DNA of 15,046 nt from JAVBJN01 sp031546985 (GCA_031546985.1 JAVBJN010000082.1:1-15046), one strand, 5' to 3'; positions 6,586-14,802 are shown, numbered from the stretch's first letter. Notes: generated from the sequence alone by a model not told the origin. Program-made: numbers and translations.

Positions 6586-7920
6586 TTATTTTCTTAAATC
6601 TAATATACGGTTGAGTTTGCCACCCTCGCTGCGGGCAATGCTGCCGGGCTTTTGCAGCACAATCTGCATGCTCAGGCCCACCTGGTCTTTAATTTTTTTG
6701 GCCAGTGCTTTTGCGGTAAACAGTACCTGGTCGTGTACGTTCCAGGCAGGTTCGTCACAATCGGTGAGTTCCCAGCCCGCTACGTACTGCTCCGCTACCT
6801 CCACTTTTACCAGCACATCGTCCATAGTGCCGGTGCGGCTTACGACCAACTGGTAATTGGGCGTAAGCTGGCTAAACTGGTCTATCACAGCTTCTACCTG
6901 TGTGTGAAACAGGTTTACCCCGCGAATAATGAGCATATCATCGGCCCGGCCCTTGATGGGCGCCATCTTAATATGGGTGCGGCTGCCTGCATTATCGTAA
7001 TAAATACTGGTAATATCGTTGGTCCAGTACCGGAGCACCGGCATGGCTTCTTTGGTAAGGGTAGTAAACACCAGCACGCCTTCTTCGCCCTCTGGCAATG
7101 GCTCGCCCGTATTGCGGTCTACAATTTCGGGAAAGAAATGGTCTTCCCAGATATAGCTGCCCGTACCCCGCTCATTCCAGGCTTCGATAGATACACCGGG
7201 GCCAATTACCTCACTCAAACCATAAATATTGGTAGCTACTACATTCAGGTCTTTTTCGATTTGGTGGCGTATGGCCTCTGTCCACGGCTCGGCGCCCAGT
7301 ACGGCGTATTTAAGATTGAGCGATTCCGGTGTAATGCCGCGGGTTTTCATGGCCTCGCCCAGCGCCAGCGCATAAGAAGGCGTGCAGCAGATCATTTCTG
7401 GCTGAAAATCCTGCAGCAGCATCAGTTGCTTATCGGTTTGCCCGCCGGAGATGGGTATTACGCACAGGCCCAGTGTTTCTGCGCCATAGTGCAGACCCAG
7501 CCCGCCCGTAAACAAACCATAGCCATACGCGTTCTGGATCTTCATGCCCGGTTGCCCACCGGCTGCGGCCAGGGAGCGGGCCACCACTTCCGAAAACACA
7601 TCAATATCATTACGGGTATAGCCCACCACAATAGGCTTGCCGGTGGTGCCGCTGCTGCAATGCAGGCGTATTACCTCCTGCTGCGGTACCGCAAAAAGAC
7701 CAAACGGGTAATTGTCGCGCAGGTCAGTTTTGTAGGTAAAAGGCAGTTTATGAATGTCGTGTATGCTTTGAATATCCGAAGGGCTTACACCATGTTCATC
7801 CAGTTTGGTTCTGTAGGCCGGTACCTTCTGGTACACCTGTTGCACCAGCTTGCGGAGACGTTCGCTCTGGAGGTTTCTCAACTGTTCCAGCGGCATTGTT
7901 TCCAGTTCCTTATTAAACAT
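6586..7920 (-). CDS. paaK: Phenylacetate-CoA ligase
   Basis: An ANL-superfamily adenylating enzyme of 444 residues that activates phenylacetate (or a related aryl acid) with ATP and CoA to the CoA thioester in the cytoplasm. Visible motifs: the phosphate-binding loop SSGTTGKP (89-96), the YGLSE adenine/acid motif (233-237), the hinge region GRADDMLIIRG (324-334) and the C-terminal lysine in SEGGKLNRI (K435). The frame is open further upstream, but the only start there is TTG at 7953; the ATG at 7920 opens with MFNKELETMP, which resembles the usual PaaK N-terminus, so I chose it. No other paa gene (paaA-E, paaG, paaZ, paaI) is in the window, so the enzyme may serve another aryl-CoA route or a distant paa cluster. 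It is followed by nfu and divergent from metH. Confidence 0.92.
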   Translation of the reverse strand: MFNKELETMPLEQLRNLQSERLRKLVQQVYQKVPAYRTKLDEHGVSPSDIQSIHDIHKLPFTYKTDLRDNYPFGLFAVPQQEVIRLHCSSGTTGKPIVVGYTRNDIDVFSEVVARSLAAAGGQPGMKIQNAYGYGLFTGGLGLHYGAETLGLCVIPISGGQTDKQLMLLQDFQPEMICCTPSYALALGEAMKTRGITPESLNLKYAVLGAEPWTEAIRHQIEKDLNVVATNIYGLSEVIGPGVSIEAWNERGTGSYIWEDHFFPEIVDRNTGEPLPEGEEGVLVFTTLTKEAMPVLRYWTNDITSIYYDNAGSRTHIKMAPIKGRADDMLIIRGVNLFHTQVEAVIDQFSQLTPNYQLVVSRTGTMDDVLVKVEVAEQYVAGWELTDCDEPAWNVHDQVLFTAKALAKKIKDQVGLSMQIVLQKPGSIARSEGGKLNRILDLRK

Positions 7921-7941
7921 TGTCGGGCGGTGGTTTTTTAT

Positions 7942-7949
7942 TAAAGTTA
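7942..7949 (-). promoter_or_regulatory. Possible -7 box for paaK
   Basis: The minus strand reads TAACTTTA, one base off TAnnTTTG, with a TTT triplet about 18 bp upstream. It would start the transcript about 15 nt before the ATG at 7920. The evidence is weak, but no better candidate lies in the gap. Confidence 0.3.
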
Positions 7950-8040
7950 GCAATTACACCACACAGAAAACGCAGCCCAGACCCGCCGGACTTATATTTT
8001 TCCAATGCTCATTTAAACATTGCCGCCGTTATGTAAAATT

Positions 8041-8069
8041 TTGCGGATTTGTAAAATGTTATACATTTG
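8041..8069 (+). promoter_or_regulatory. Promoter of the split metH operon
   Basis: TTG at 8041-8043 (in a TTTTG context), an 18-bp spacer, then TACATTTG at 8062-8069: a full match to the Bacteroidota vegetative promoter. The expected start near 8075-8077 gives a 5' leader of about 140 nt and puts the pseudoknot at the very 5' end of the transcript. Confidence 0.7.
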
Positions 8070-8075
8070 CAACAC

Positions 8076-8131
8076 ACAGGCCGATTTGTTTATTGTTCAG
8101 CCTGTATAAATATTATTGAACTAATAAACGA
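8076..8131 (+). promoter_or_regulatory. Putative H-type pseudoknot in the metH 5' leader (riboswitch candidate)
   Basis: Stem 1: ACAGGC (8076-8081) with GCCTGT (8100-8105). Stem 2: GTTTATTGTTCA (8088-8099) with TGAAC-T-AATAAAC (8117-8129), 12 pairs with one bulged T (8122), extendable by a G-U and an A-U pair to 8131. The 5' strand of stem 2 lies in the loop of stem 1 and abuts its 3' strand, so the two can stack coaxially; the loops are 6 nt and an A/U-rich 11 nt. This is the topology of the SAM-II and SAM/SAH riboswitches, but I do not recognise their conserved bases. Downstream, ACAGGTTCAG (8184-8193) repeats ACAGG and GTTCAG of the pseudoknot and could compete for CCTGT or TGAAC. Ligand and function are unknown. 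Confidence 0.45.
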
Positions 8132-8213
8132 TCCGATCCTTTCTCCGAGCGTATTATTCCCCGGTTTTATTGGACAGACGTTTACAGGTTCAGTCAGAAT
8201 CTAAAAAAGTGTT

Positions 8214-9233
8214 ATGTCTAAAACAATTCAGCAACTCCTGCAGGAGCGCATTGTACTGATTGATGGTGCCATGGGTACCATGATCCAGCGTCACAAACTG
8301 GAAGAAGAAGATTATCGTGGCGAGCGGTTTAAAGACTGGCATATGGATATTAAGGGCAATAACGACCTGTTGTGCCTTACCCGCCCCGATATTATTAAAG
8401 ACATTCACCTGCAATACCTCATGGCAGGCTCCGATATTATTGAAACCAACACCTTTAACGCACAGGTTATTTCCATGGCCGATTACGATATGCAGTCGCT
8501 GGCTTATGAGATTAACGTAGCTGCCGCCCGTATTGCCAAAGAAGCAGTGCAGGAATTTCTGCAAACGCCCGAGGGCAAAGAAAGGGGCGTAGCTTTTGTG
8601 GCTGGTGCCATTGGTCCAATGAATAAAACGCTGTCGCTCTCTCCGGATGTAAACAACCCCGGCTACCGCGCCGTTACCTTCGACGAAGTGGCCGATGCAT
8701 ATTATGAGCAGATAAAAGGCCTGGTAGAAGGAGGTGTAGATATTATTCTTATCGAAACCATATTTGATACCCTTAATGCCAAAGCGGCCATTTTTGCCAC
8801 CCGCAAGTTTTTCCGCGATCATAAAATAGAGCTGCCGGTAATGATCTCCGGCACTATCACCGATGCCAGCGGCAGAACGCTGAGCGGACAGGTGCTGGAG
8901 GCCTTTTACATTTCGGTGATGCACGCCCGTCCTTTAAGTGTGGGGTTAAACTGCGCGCTGGGTGCCGATCAGATGCGCCCGCATATCGAAGAGCTGTCGC
9001 AGATCTCATCCTGCTATGTAAGTGCGTATCCCAATGCGGGCTTGCCCAATGCTATGGGGCAGTATGATGAAGAGCCGGCCGATACTGCACATTTCCTCGA
9101 AGAGTGGGCCAAAGAAGGACTGGTAAATATTGTAGGTGGTTGCTGCGGCACCACACCAGACCATATTCGTCATATTGCGCAGCAGGTAAAAGGCGTTACG
9201 CCCAGGGCTTTACCACTGGTAGCAGCGGAGTAG
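8214..9233 (+). CDS. metH: Methionine synthase, homocysteine-binding part (split MetH, first gene)
   Basis: A 339-residue protein equal to the N-terminal homocysteine S-methyltransferase module of cobalamin-dependent methionine synthase. It opens with RIVLIDGAMGTMIQ (12-25) and has the barrel motifs SDIIETNTFNAQ (73-84) and GAIGPMNKTLS (131-141). The three zinc ligands expected for thiolate activation are present: C247 in GLNCALGA, and C310-C311 in GGCCGTTPDHI. It ends where the folate domain would begin in a full-length MetH; that part is encoded by the next gene 60 bp downstream. The two products must work together to move the methyl group from methyl-tetrahydrofolate via cobalamin to homocysteine. 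There is no Shine-Dalgarno sequence before ATG. A good promoter and a structured leader precede it. Confidence 0.93.
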   Translation: MSKTIQQLLQERIVLIDGAMGTMIQRHKLEEEDYRGERFKDWHMDIKGNNDLLCLTRPDIIKDIHLQYLMAGSDIIETNTFNAQVISMADYDMQSLAYEINVAAARIAKEAVQEFLQTPEGKERGVAFVAGAIGPMNKTLSLSPDVNNPGYRAVTFDEVADAYYEQIKGLVEGGVDIILIETIFDTLNAKAAIFATRKFFRDHKIELPVMISGTITDASGRTLSGQVLEAFYISVMHARPLSVGLNCALGADQMRPHIEELSQISSCYVSAYPNAGLPNAMGQYDEEPADTAHFLEEWAKEGLVNIVGGCCGTTPDHIRHIAQQVKGVTPRALPLVAAE

Positions 9234-9240
9234 GAGTGTT

Positions 9241-9276
9241 GCCGGACTGGCTTATGCTGCTCCGGCTGTTGTGTTT
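9241..9276 (+). other. Hairpin in the gap between the two metH genes
   Basis: GCCGGA (9241-9246) pairs with TCCGGC (9261-9266) around a 14-nt loop; GTTTTT ends at about 9276. The stem is short and the T-run is set back, so it may be a weak attenuator, a translation-coupling or RNA-stability element, or nothing. I see no promoter for the second gene in this gap. Confidence 0.35.
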
Positions 9277-9293
9277 TTAAACCCAAAATCATT

Positions 9294-11984
9294 ATGTCTC
9301 AGAATATAATTCGTCCGTTTTTGCGTTTGGCAGGGCTCGAACCATTGGTGGTAAGGCCCGAAACCAATTTTGTGAATGTAGGGGAGCGGACCAACGTAAC
9401 CGGCTCCAAGAAATTTGCCCGGTTAATTAAGGACAATAAGTACGAAGATGCCCTGAGCGTGGCCCGCCAGCAGGTAGAGAGCGGTGCGCAGGTGCTGGAT
9501 ATAAATATGGACGATGCCCTGCTCGATGGCGAGCTGGCCATGGTTACGTTTTTGAACCTGTTGCAGGCCGAGCCCGATATTGCCCGCATTCCCATCATGA
9601 TCGACAGCAGTAAGTTCTCGATTATCGAAGCCGGGCTCAAGTGCGTGCAGGGCAAGTGTATTGTTAACTCCATTTCCATGAAGGAAGGGGAGGAGAAGTT
9701 TATAGAGCAGGCCATTAAATGCCTGGATTATGGCGCATCGGTTATTGTAATGGCGTTTGATGAAAACGGCCAGGCCGATACTATGCAGCGCCGGGTAGAT
9801 ATTTGTGAGCGTGCTTACAATATCCTTACCCAGCAGGTGGGTTTTACACCAGAAGACATCATTTTTGACCTCAACATATTTGCGGTAGCCACCGGTATTG
9901 AAGAACACAACAATTATGGTGTAGACTTTATTGAAGCTACCCGCATTCTGAAAAAGAAGTTTCCCTTAATTAAAGTAAGTGGCGGGGTAAGTAACCTGTC
10001 ATTCTCTTTCCGGGGCAATGACCACGTGCGTGAGGCCATGCACAGCGTGTTTCTGTACTACGCCATTCAGGCCGGTATGGATATGGGTATTGTAAACGCA
10101 GGCCAGCTGGTGGTGTATGACGAGATTGAGGCCAACCTGCGCCAGTTGTGCGAAGATGTGATCCTCAACCGCAATAACGATGACAATGGCGCTACCGAAA
10201 AGCTCATCACCTTTGCCGAAACGGTTAAAGCCAAAGGAAAAGAAGAAAAGAAAGACGATGCCTGGCGCAACAATACCGTGCAGGAAAGAATGAAGCACGC
10301 GCTGGTCAATGGTATTACCGAATTTATAGAATCGGATACCGAAGAGGCCCGCCAGCAATACCCCCGCCCGTTGGATGTAATTGAAGGTCCGCTCATGGAT
10401 GGTATGAACGTAGTGGGCGACCTGTTTGGCAGTGGTAAAATGTTTTTGCCCCAGGTGGTAAAAAGCGCCCGGGTTATGAAAAAGGCCGTGGCAGTGCTTA
10501 CACCCTTTATCGAAGCCGGTAAAGAAAAAGGCAGCTCTGCCGGTAAAGTGCTTATGGCTACAGTAAAAGGCGATGTGCATGATATTGGTAAAAACATTGT
10601 GGGCGTAGTGCTGGGTTGTAATGGTTATGAAGTAATAGACCTGGGTGTAATGGTGAGCTGTGATAAGATACTGGAAGCTGCCAAAACCCACGATGTAGAT
10701 ATGATAGGGCTGAGCGGCCTTATTACCCCATCGCTCGACGAAATGGTGCATGTGGCCAAAGAAATGAGGCGCCGCTCTTTTGATATTCCATTATTAATAG
10801 GTGGCGCTACCACTAGCCGTATGCATACCGCCATTAAAATTGCACCAGAATACGAGCATGGTGTGGTGCATGTGCTCGATGCCTCCCGTTGTGTAACGGT
10901 AGCGGGCACTTTGCTTAACCTGCAAAACAAGCCTGGCTACCTGGGCAAGCTCACCGAAGAGTATATTAAACTAAAAGAAGACTTCTTTAATAAAAGGTCG
11001 GTAAAGCAGTTGCTGCCGTTGGCCCAGGCCAATCAAAACCCTGTGGCAATAGACTGGAACAATTTTGAACCCGTTAAGCCCCGTCAGTTGGGTGTGCAGG
11101 TGTTTAATAACTACAGCCTGGCAGAGATCGCTAAGTATATAGACTGGGGGCCGTTCTTTATTGCGTGGGAGCTGCATGGCAAATTCCCGGCCATCCTTAC
11201 CGATGAGGTAGTGGGAGTAGAAGCCACCCGGCTTTACAATGAAGCATTGGAGATGCTGGAGCAGATCATTTCCGAAAACTGGCTCGTGGCCAATGGGGTG
11301 ATGCGCATTTTTCCGGCGGGTAGGGTAGCGGCCAATGATGTGGCGTTGCAAACGCCGCAGGGCGAGGTGGTGCTTAACTTCCTGCGCCAGCAGTCTAAGA
11401 AGGTAGCAGGCCAGCCCAATTTCTCCCTGGCCGATTTTATTAAACCAGCCGCAGTTGGTGAGTACCCCGATTACATGGGCGGCTTTGCTGTAACCACCGG
11501 TGGCGATATTGAGGCCAAGCTAAAAGAATTTGAAGCCCAGCACGACGATTATAGTTCTATTATGTTAAAGGCGCTGGCCGATCGTATGGCAGAGGCCTTT
11601 GCCGAGCTGCTGCACGAAAAGGTGCGTAAAGAGATATGGGGTTATGCCACAGAAGAAGTGTTGAGTAACGATGACCTTATTAAAGAAGCGTACAGCGGTA
11701 TTCGTCCTGCGCCGGGCTATCCGGCCTGTCCCGACCATACCGAGAAGTACAAGTTGTTCGATATGCTGGAAGTGGGTAAGCATACCGGTATTGAATTAAC
11801 AGAGTCGCTGGCCATGTACCCTGCATCGAGCGTTTCGGGCTGGTACTTTGCCAATCCGGGCAGTAAGTATTTTGGTATTGGTAAAATAGATAAAGACCAG
11901 GTAGTGGATTATGCCACCCGTAAAGGCATGTCTGTAGAAGAGGTAGAGCGTTGGTTGCGGCCCAACCTGGAGTATGATGTCTGA
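9294..11984 (+). CDS. metH: Methionine synthase, folate, cobalamin and AdoMet-activation part (split MetH, second gene)
   Basis: An 896-residue protein with the remaining modules of cobalamin-dependent methionine synthase in their normal order. The pterin/methyl-tetrahydrofolate barrel covers about 20-290 (NVGERTNVTGSKKF at 28-41, LDINMDD, IDSSKF). The helical cap lies at about 325-410. The Rossmann cobalamin domain follows with GDVHDIGKNIVG (426-437), where H429 is the axial cobalt ligand. The reactivation domain covers about 570-896, with RPAPGYPACPDHTEK (804-818) and LAMYPASSVSGW (839-850) for AdoMet binding. All key residues are present, so the enzyme should be B12-dependent and able to repair inactive cob(II)alamin. 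The module missing at the N-terminus is the preceding gene. The stop codon overlaps the first copy of a short repeat described at 11977-12078. Confidence 0.96.
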   Translation: MSQNIIRPFLRLAGLEPLVVRPETNFVNVGERTNVTGSKKFARLIKDNKYEDALSVARQQVESGAQVLDINMDDALLDGELAMVTFLNLLQAEPDIARIPIMIDSSKFSIIEAGLKCVQGKCIVNSISMKEGEEKFIEQAIKCLDYGASVIVMAFDENGQADTMQRRVDICERAYNILTQQVGFTPEDIIFDLNIFAVATGIEEHNNYGVDFIEATRILKKKFPLIKVSGGVSNLSFSFRGNDHVREAMHSVFLYYAIQAGMDMGIVNAGQLVVYDEIEANLRQLCEDVILNRNNDDNGATEKLITFAETVKAKGKEEKKDDAWRNNTVQERMKHALVNGITEFIESDTEEARQQYPRPLDVIEGPLMDGMNVVGDLFGSGKMFLPQVVKSARVMKKAVAVLTPFIEAGKEKGSSAGKVLMATVKGDVHDIGKNIVGVVLGCNGYEVIDLGVMVSCDKILEAAKTHDVDMIGLSGLITPSLDEMVHVAKEMRRRSFDIPLLIGGATTSRMHTAIKIAPEYEHGVVHVLDASRCVTVAGTLLNLQNKPGYLGKLTEEYIKLKEDFFNKRSVKQLLPLAQANQNPVAIDWNNFEPVKPRQLGVQVFNNYSLAEIAKYIDWGPFFIAWELHGKFPAILTDEVVGVEATRLYNEALEMLEQIISENWLVANGVMRIFPAGRVAANDVALQTPQGEVVLNFLRQQSKKVAGQPNFSLADFIKPAAVGEYPDYMGGFAVTTGGDIEAKLKEFEAQHDDYSSIMLKALADRMAEAFAELLHEKVRKEIWGYATEEVLSNDDLIKEAYSGIRPAPGYPACPDHTEKYKLFDMLEVGKHTGIELTESLAMYPASSVSGWYFANPGSKYFGIGKIDKDQVVDYATRKGMSVEEVERWLRPNLEYDV

Positions 11985-12078
11985 TCGCTGATGTGAGGAT
12001 GTCTGATTTGAGGAAAATGATCTTTCGATCTCGGAAATGCGATCGCTGATCTGGGGTCTAAATTGAAACGTCAGACAT
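11977..12078. repeat. Short repeats after metH (ATGTCTGA, GATCGCTGAT)
   Basis: ATGTCTGA occurs at 11977-11984 (ending in the metH stop) and 11999-12006, and inverted as TCAGACAT at 12071-12078. GATCGCTGAT occurs at 11983-11992 and 12041-12050. The segment looks like a degenerate low-complexity intergenic repeat. No clear terminator for metH is seen; a long hairpin between direct and inverted copies is possible. Confidence 0.5.
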
Positions 12079-12112
12079 GAAAAGGCAAAATGCAAAGGGC
12101 AAAGAGCAGAGG

Positions 12113-12157
12113 GTGGCTGAGCCCCGCATGAGCGGGACAGGCTTTGTCGAAGGGTCG
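12113..12157. repeat. Inverted copy of the dispersed intergenic repeat
   Basis: GTGGCTGAGCCC (12113-12124) and GCGGGACA (12132-12139), separated by 7 bases, are the reverse complement of the segment ending near 597 (TGTCCCGC-N7-GGGCTCAGCCAC). The rest, GGCTTTGTCGAAGGGTCG (12140-12157), is the near reverse complement of the TTCGAC-rich block at 359-383. CCCGC-ATGA-GCGGG forms a small hairpin inside. I see no gene between the metH stop and 12267. Confidence 0.6.
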
Positions 12158-12266
12158 CTTCATATTAAAAGCAGATTAAAACTAACGGGGCAAAGCTGTA
12201 AATTTGGTTTCTGGTTCGGGATTTGGATAAGGTGTATCAGATTCACTTCTTAAAATCTAGTAGAAC

Positions 12267-12587
12267 ATGAAAAAGATTCTTGCATTGCTCCTGGCAGCAA
12301 CCGTATTTACCGGCAGCGTGATGGCCCAACAGCCGCAAACTGCTCCGGCTCCCAAGACTACAACCAAGCCCGCGCCTGAGAAAAAGGCGCCTCCCGCTGA
12401 GAAGAAGGCCGATGGGTCGGTAGCTGGGGCCAGCGTTCAGGATAGCGGCAGTGCCGCAAAACATACTAAAAAGGACGGCACACCCGATAAGCGCTATAAA
12501 GAGAACCAAAAGGTAAAGAAAGACGGCACACCAGATATGCGTTACAAAGAGAACAAGCCATCTACGGCTCCTTCGCCCGCCAAATAG
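12267..12587 (+). CDS. Small secreted lysine-rich protein with KKDGTPD-x-RYKEN repeats
   Basis: A 106-residue protein with a clear Sec signal peptide: MKK, a hydrophobic stretch ILALLLAATVFTGS and a likely signal peptidase I site at VMA-QQ (cut after residue 20). The mature part begins with a Pro/Ala/Lys-rich segment (21-50), probably disordered, and carries two copies of KKDGTPD-x-RYKEN (68-80 and 84-96, 16-residue period). There are no cysteines in the mature part and no lipobox, so it should be a soluble periplasmic or exported protein. Mature charge is strongly positive, which would suit binding to nucleic acid, phosphate or an anionic surface polymer, but this is speculation. I do not know a function. 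No convincing promoter was found; a strong terminator follows, so it is probably a single-gene unit. Confidence 0.82.
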   Translation: MKKILALLLAATVFTGSVMAQQPQTAPAPKTTTKPAPEKKAPPAEKKADGSVAGASVQDSGSAAKHTKKDGTPDKRYKENQKVKKDGTPDMRYKENKPSTAPSPAK

Positions 12588-12606
12588 GCGCTATATATAA
12601 AGAAGT

Positions 12607-12639
12607 AAAGCCCGGGTACCAGCAGTATCCGGGCTTTTT
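12607..12639 (+). terminator. Intrinsic terminator of the small secreted protein gene
   Basis: AAAGCCCGGGTAC (12607-12619) pairs with GTATCCGGGCTTT (12625-12637) over 13 bp with one G-U pair and a 5-nt loop CAGCA; the 3' arm runs into TTTTT. It separates this gene from the rRNA promoters 40 bp further on. Confidence 0.92.
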
Positions 12640-12682
12640 GCAGGTATTTTGTAAGAAACTTCAAAAAAAAGCGACTTGCCTA

Positions 12683-12712
12683 TTGCATTACTCGAATTAA
12701 CGCGTACCTTTG
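12683..12712 (+). promoter_or_regulatory. rRNA promoter P1
   Basis: TTG (12683-12685), 19-bp spacer, TACCTTTG (12705-12712): an ideal Bacteroidota promoter. The early transcript carries the hairpin CCCTT-N5-AAGGG (12717-12731) and a boxA-like GCTCTTAAAG (12735-12744). Confidence 0.8.
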
Positions 12713-12800
12713 CACTCCCTTACAGCAAGGGATAGCTCTTAAAGTCGTTGGAAATCAATTTGTTCTGAGAACTTTTCTCAAAAAAAGTTTAAAAAACATT

Positions 12801-12829
12801 TTGAAATTCAAAAAGGGAATGTATCTTTG
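12801..12829 (+). promoter_or_regulatory. rRNA promoter P2
   Basis: TTG (12801-12803), 18-bp spacer, TATCTTTG (12822-12829), with A-tracts upstream that may act as UP-like elements. It is followed by the hairpin CCCTT-N8-AAGGG (12834-12851) and a boxA-like GTTCTTAAGG (12856-12865), the same order as at P1. Confidence 0.8.
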
Positions 12830-12920
12830 CAGCCCCTTACGACGGAAAGGGATGAGTTCTTAAGGTGTTGAGCGAAAGGCGGTTATGAGGAAATAAACTT
12901 CAAAAAACTTTAAAAAAAGT

Positions 12921-12952
12921 TTGGAAGTTTAGAAACAAAATCACTACCTTTG
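12921..12952 (+). promoter_or_regulatory. rRNA promoter P3
   Basis: TTG (12921-12923), 21-bp spacer, TACCTTTG (12945-12952), again behind A-tracts. It is followed by CCCG-N5-CGGG (12956-12968) and GCTCTTCGG (12971-12979), a weaker boxA-like match. The module order is the same as at P1 and P2. Confidence 0.78.
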
Positions 12953-12985
12953 CAACCCGGTAAACGGGAAGCTCTTCGGAAAATG

Positions 12986-13032
12986 GGTGTGTAGCGAGTA
13001 GGTGCTACAGGGTTCAAATCCTTAACACATCA
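12986..13032 (+). other. tRNA-like segment in the rRNA leader
   Basis: GGTGTGT (12986-12992) and ACACATC (13025-13031) can form a 7-bp acceptor-like stem with one G-U pair. AGC-N8-GCT (12993-13006) resembles a D arm, and CAGGGTTCAAATCCTTA (13008-13024) resembles a T arm: it holds GGTTCAAATCC, an exact match to the tRNA T-arm consensus, with four of five stem pairs. There is no anticodon arm, and CAG follows instead of CCA. It is too short to be a working tRNA. It may be a relic, a processing signal or chance; GTAGC/GCTAC can form a competing 5-bp hairpin. Confidence 0.35.
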
Positions 13033-13075
13033 CAGTTTGAGCGGCGCAAGCCAATCGAAAAGATCTTTGAAAGAT

Positions 13076-13088
13076 GGAAACAATAGCA
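13076..13088 (+). other. 5' strand of the 16S precursor processing stem
   Basis: GGAAACAATAGCA is exactly complementary to TGCTATTGTTTCC at 14757-14769, on the other side of 16S. GAAAG (13070-13074) extends the match past a small bulge. Together they form the long stem normally cut by RNase III to release pre-16S. Just upstream, GATCTTTGA (13062-13070) is another boxA-like motif. Confidence 0.75.
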
Positions 13089-13188
13089 AGCAAAATTTTT
13101 TTAAAATTTTAGCAGGTAAGCAAGCGAAACGAATAATTACAACGTCTATTTACTTATAAGAGTAACTAGTCAGTGTTCAAACACATTT

Positions 13189-14714
<1,526 letters not shown>

Positions 14715-14756
14715 TTAGAGCATGCGCGTTTGGGGTGTTACCCAAACTACCTGAAA

Positions 14757-14769
14757 TGCTATTGTTTCC
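14757..14769 (+). other. 3' strand of the 16S precursor processing stem
   Basis: TGCTATTGTTTCC is the exact complement of 13076-13088, and the following CTTTC extends it. It marks the RNase III cleavage region in the 16S-tRNA spacer. Confidence 0.75.
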
Positions 14770-14792
14770 TCTTCTTTCATAGATTAAAAGAA

Positions 14793-14802
14793 GTTCTTAA
14801 AG
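14793..14802 (+). promoter_or_regulatory. boxA-like motif in the 16S-tRNA spacer
   Basis: GTTCTTAAAG resembles the boxA antitermination site (GCTCTTTAA type, bound by NusB-S10) and closely matches the copies after P1 and P2. A spacer boxA before the downstream tRNA/23S part is known from E. coli. Confidence 0.45.

Noticed and set aside
6652..7944. Open frame of 430 codons on the plus strand opposite paaK
   Set aside because: Antisense shadow of a gene with all ANL motifs; composition is unnatural and no start signals are seen.
7921..7953. Eleven-residue N-terminal extension of paaK
   Set aside because: It would start with TTG, while ATG at 7920 begins with the usual PaaK N-terminus; also the candidate -7 box lies inside the extension.
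8076..8129. Known SAM-II riboswitch
   Set aside because: The topology is similar, but the conserved 3' segment (GCTAAA type) and loop bases known for SAM-II are not found; a covariance search would be decisive.
12683..13188. Small protein gene in the rRNA promoter/leader region
   Set aside because: No frame with a reasonable start and composition; the region is explained by promoters and leader RNA.
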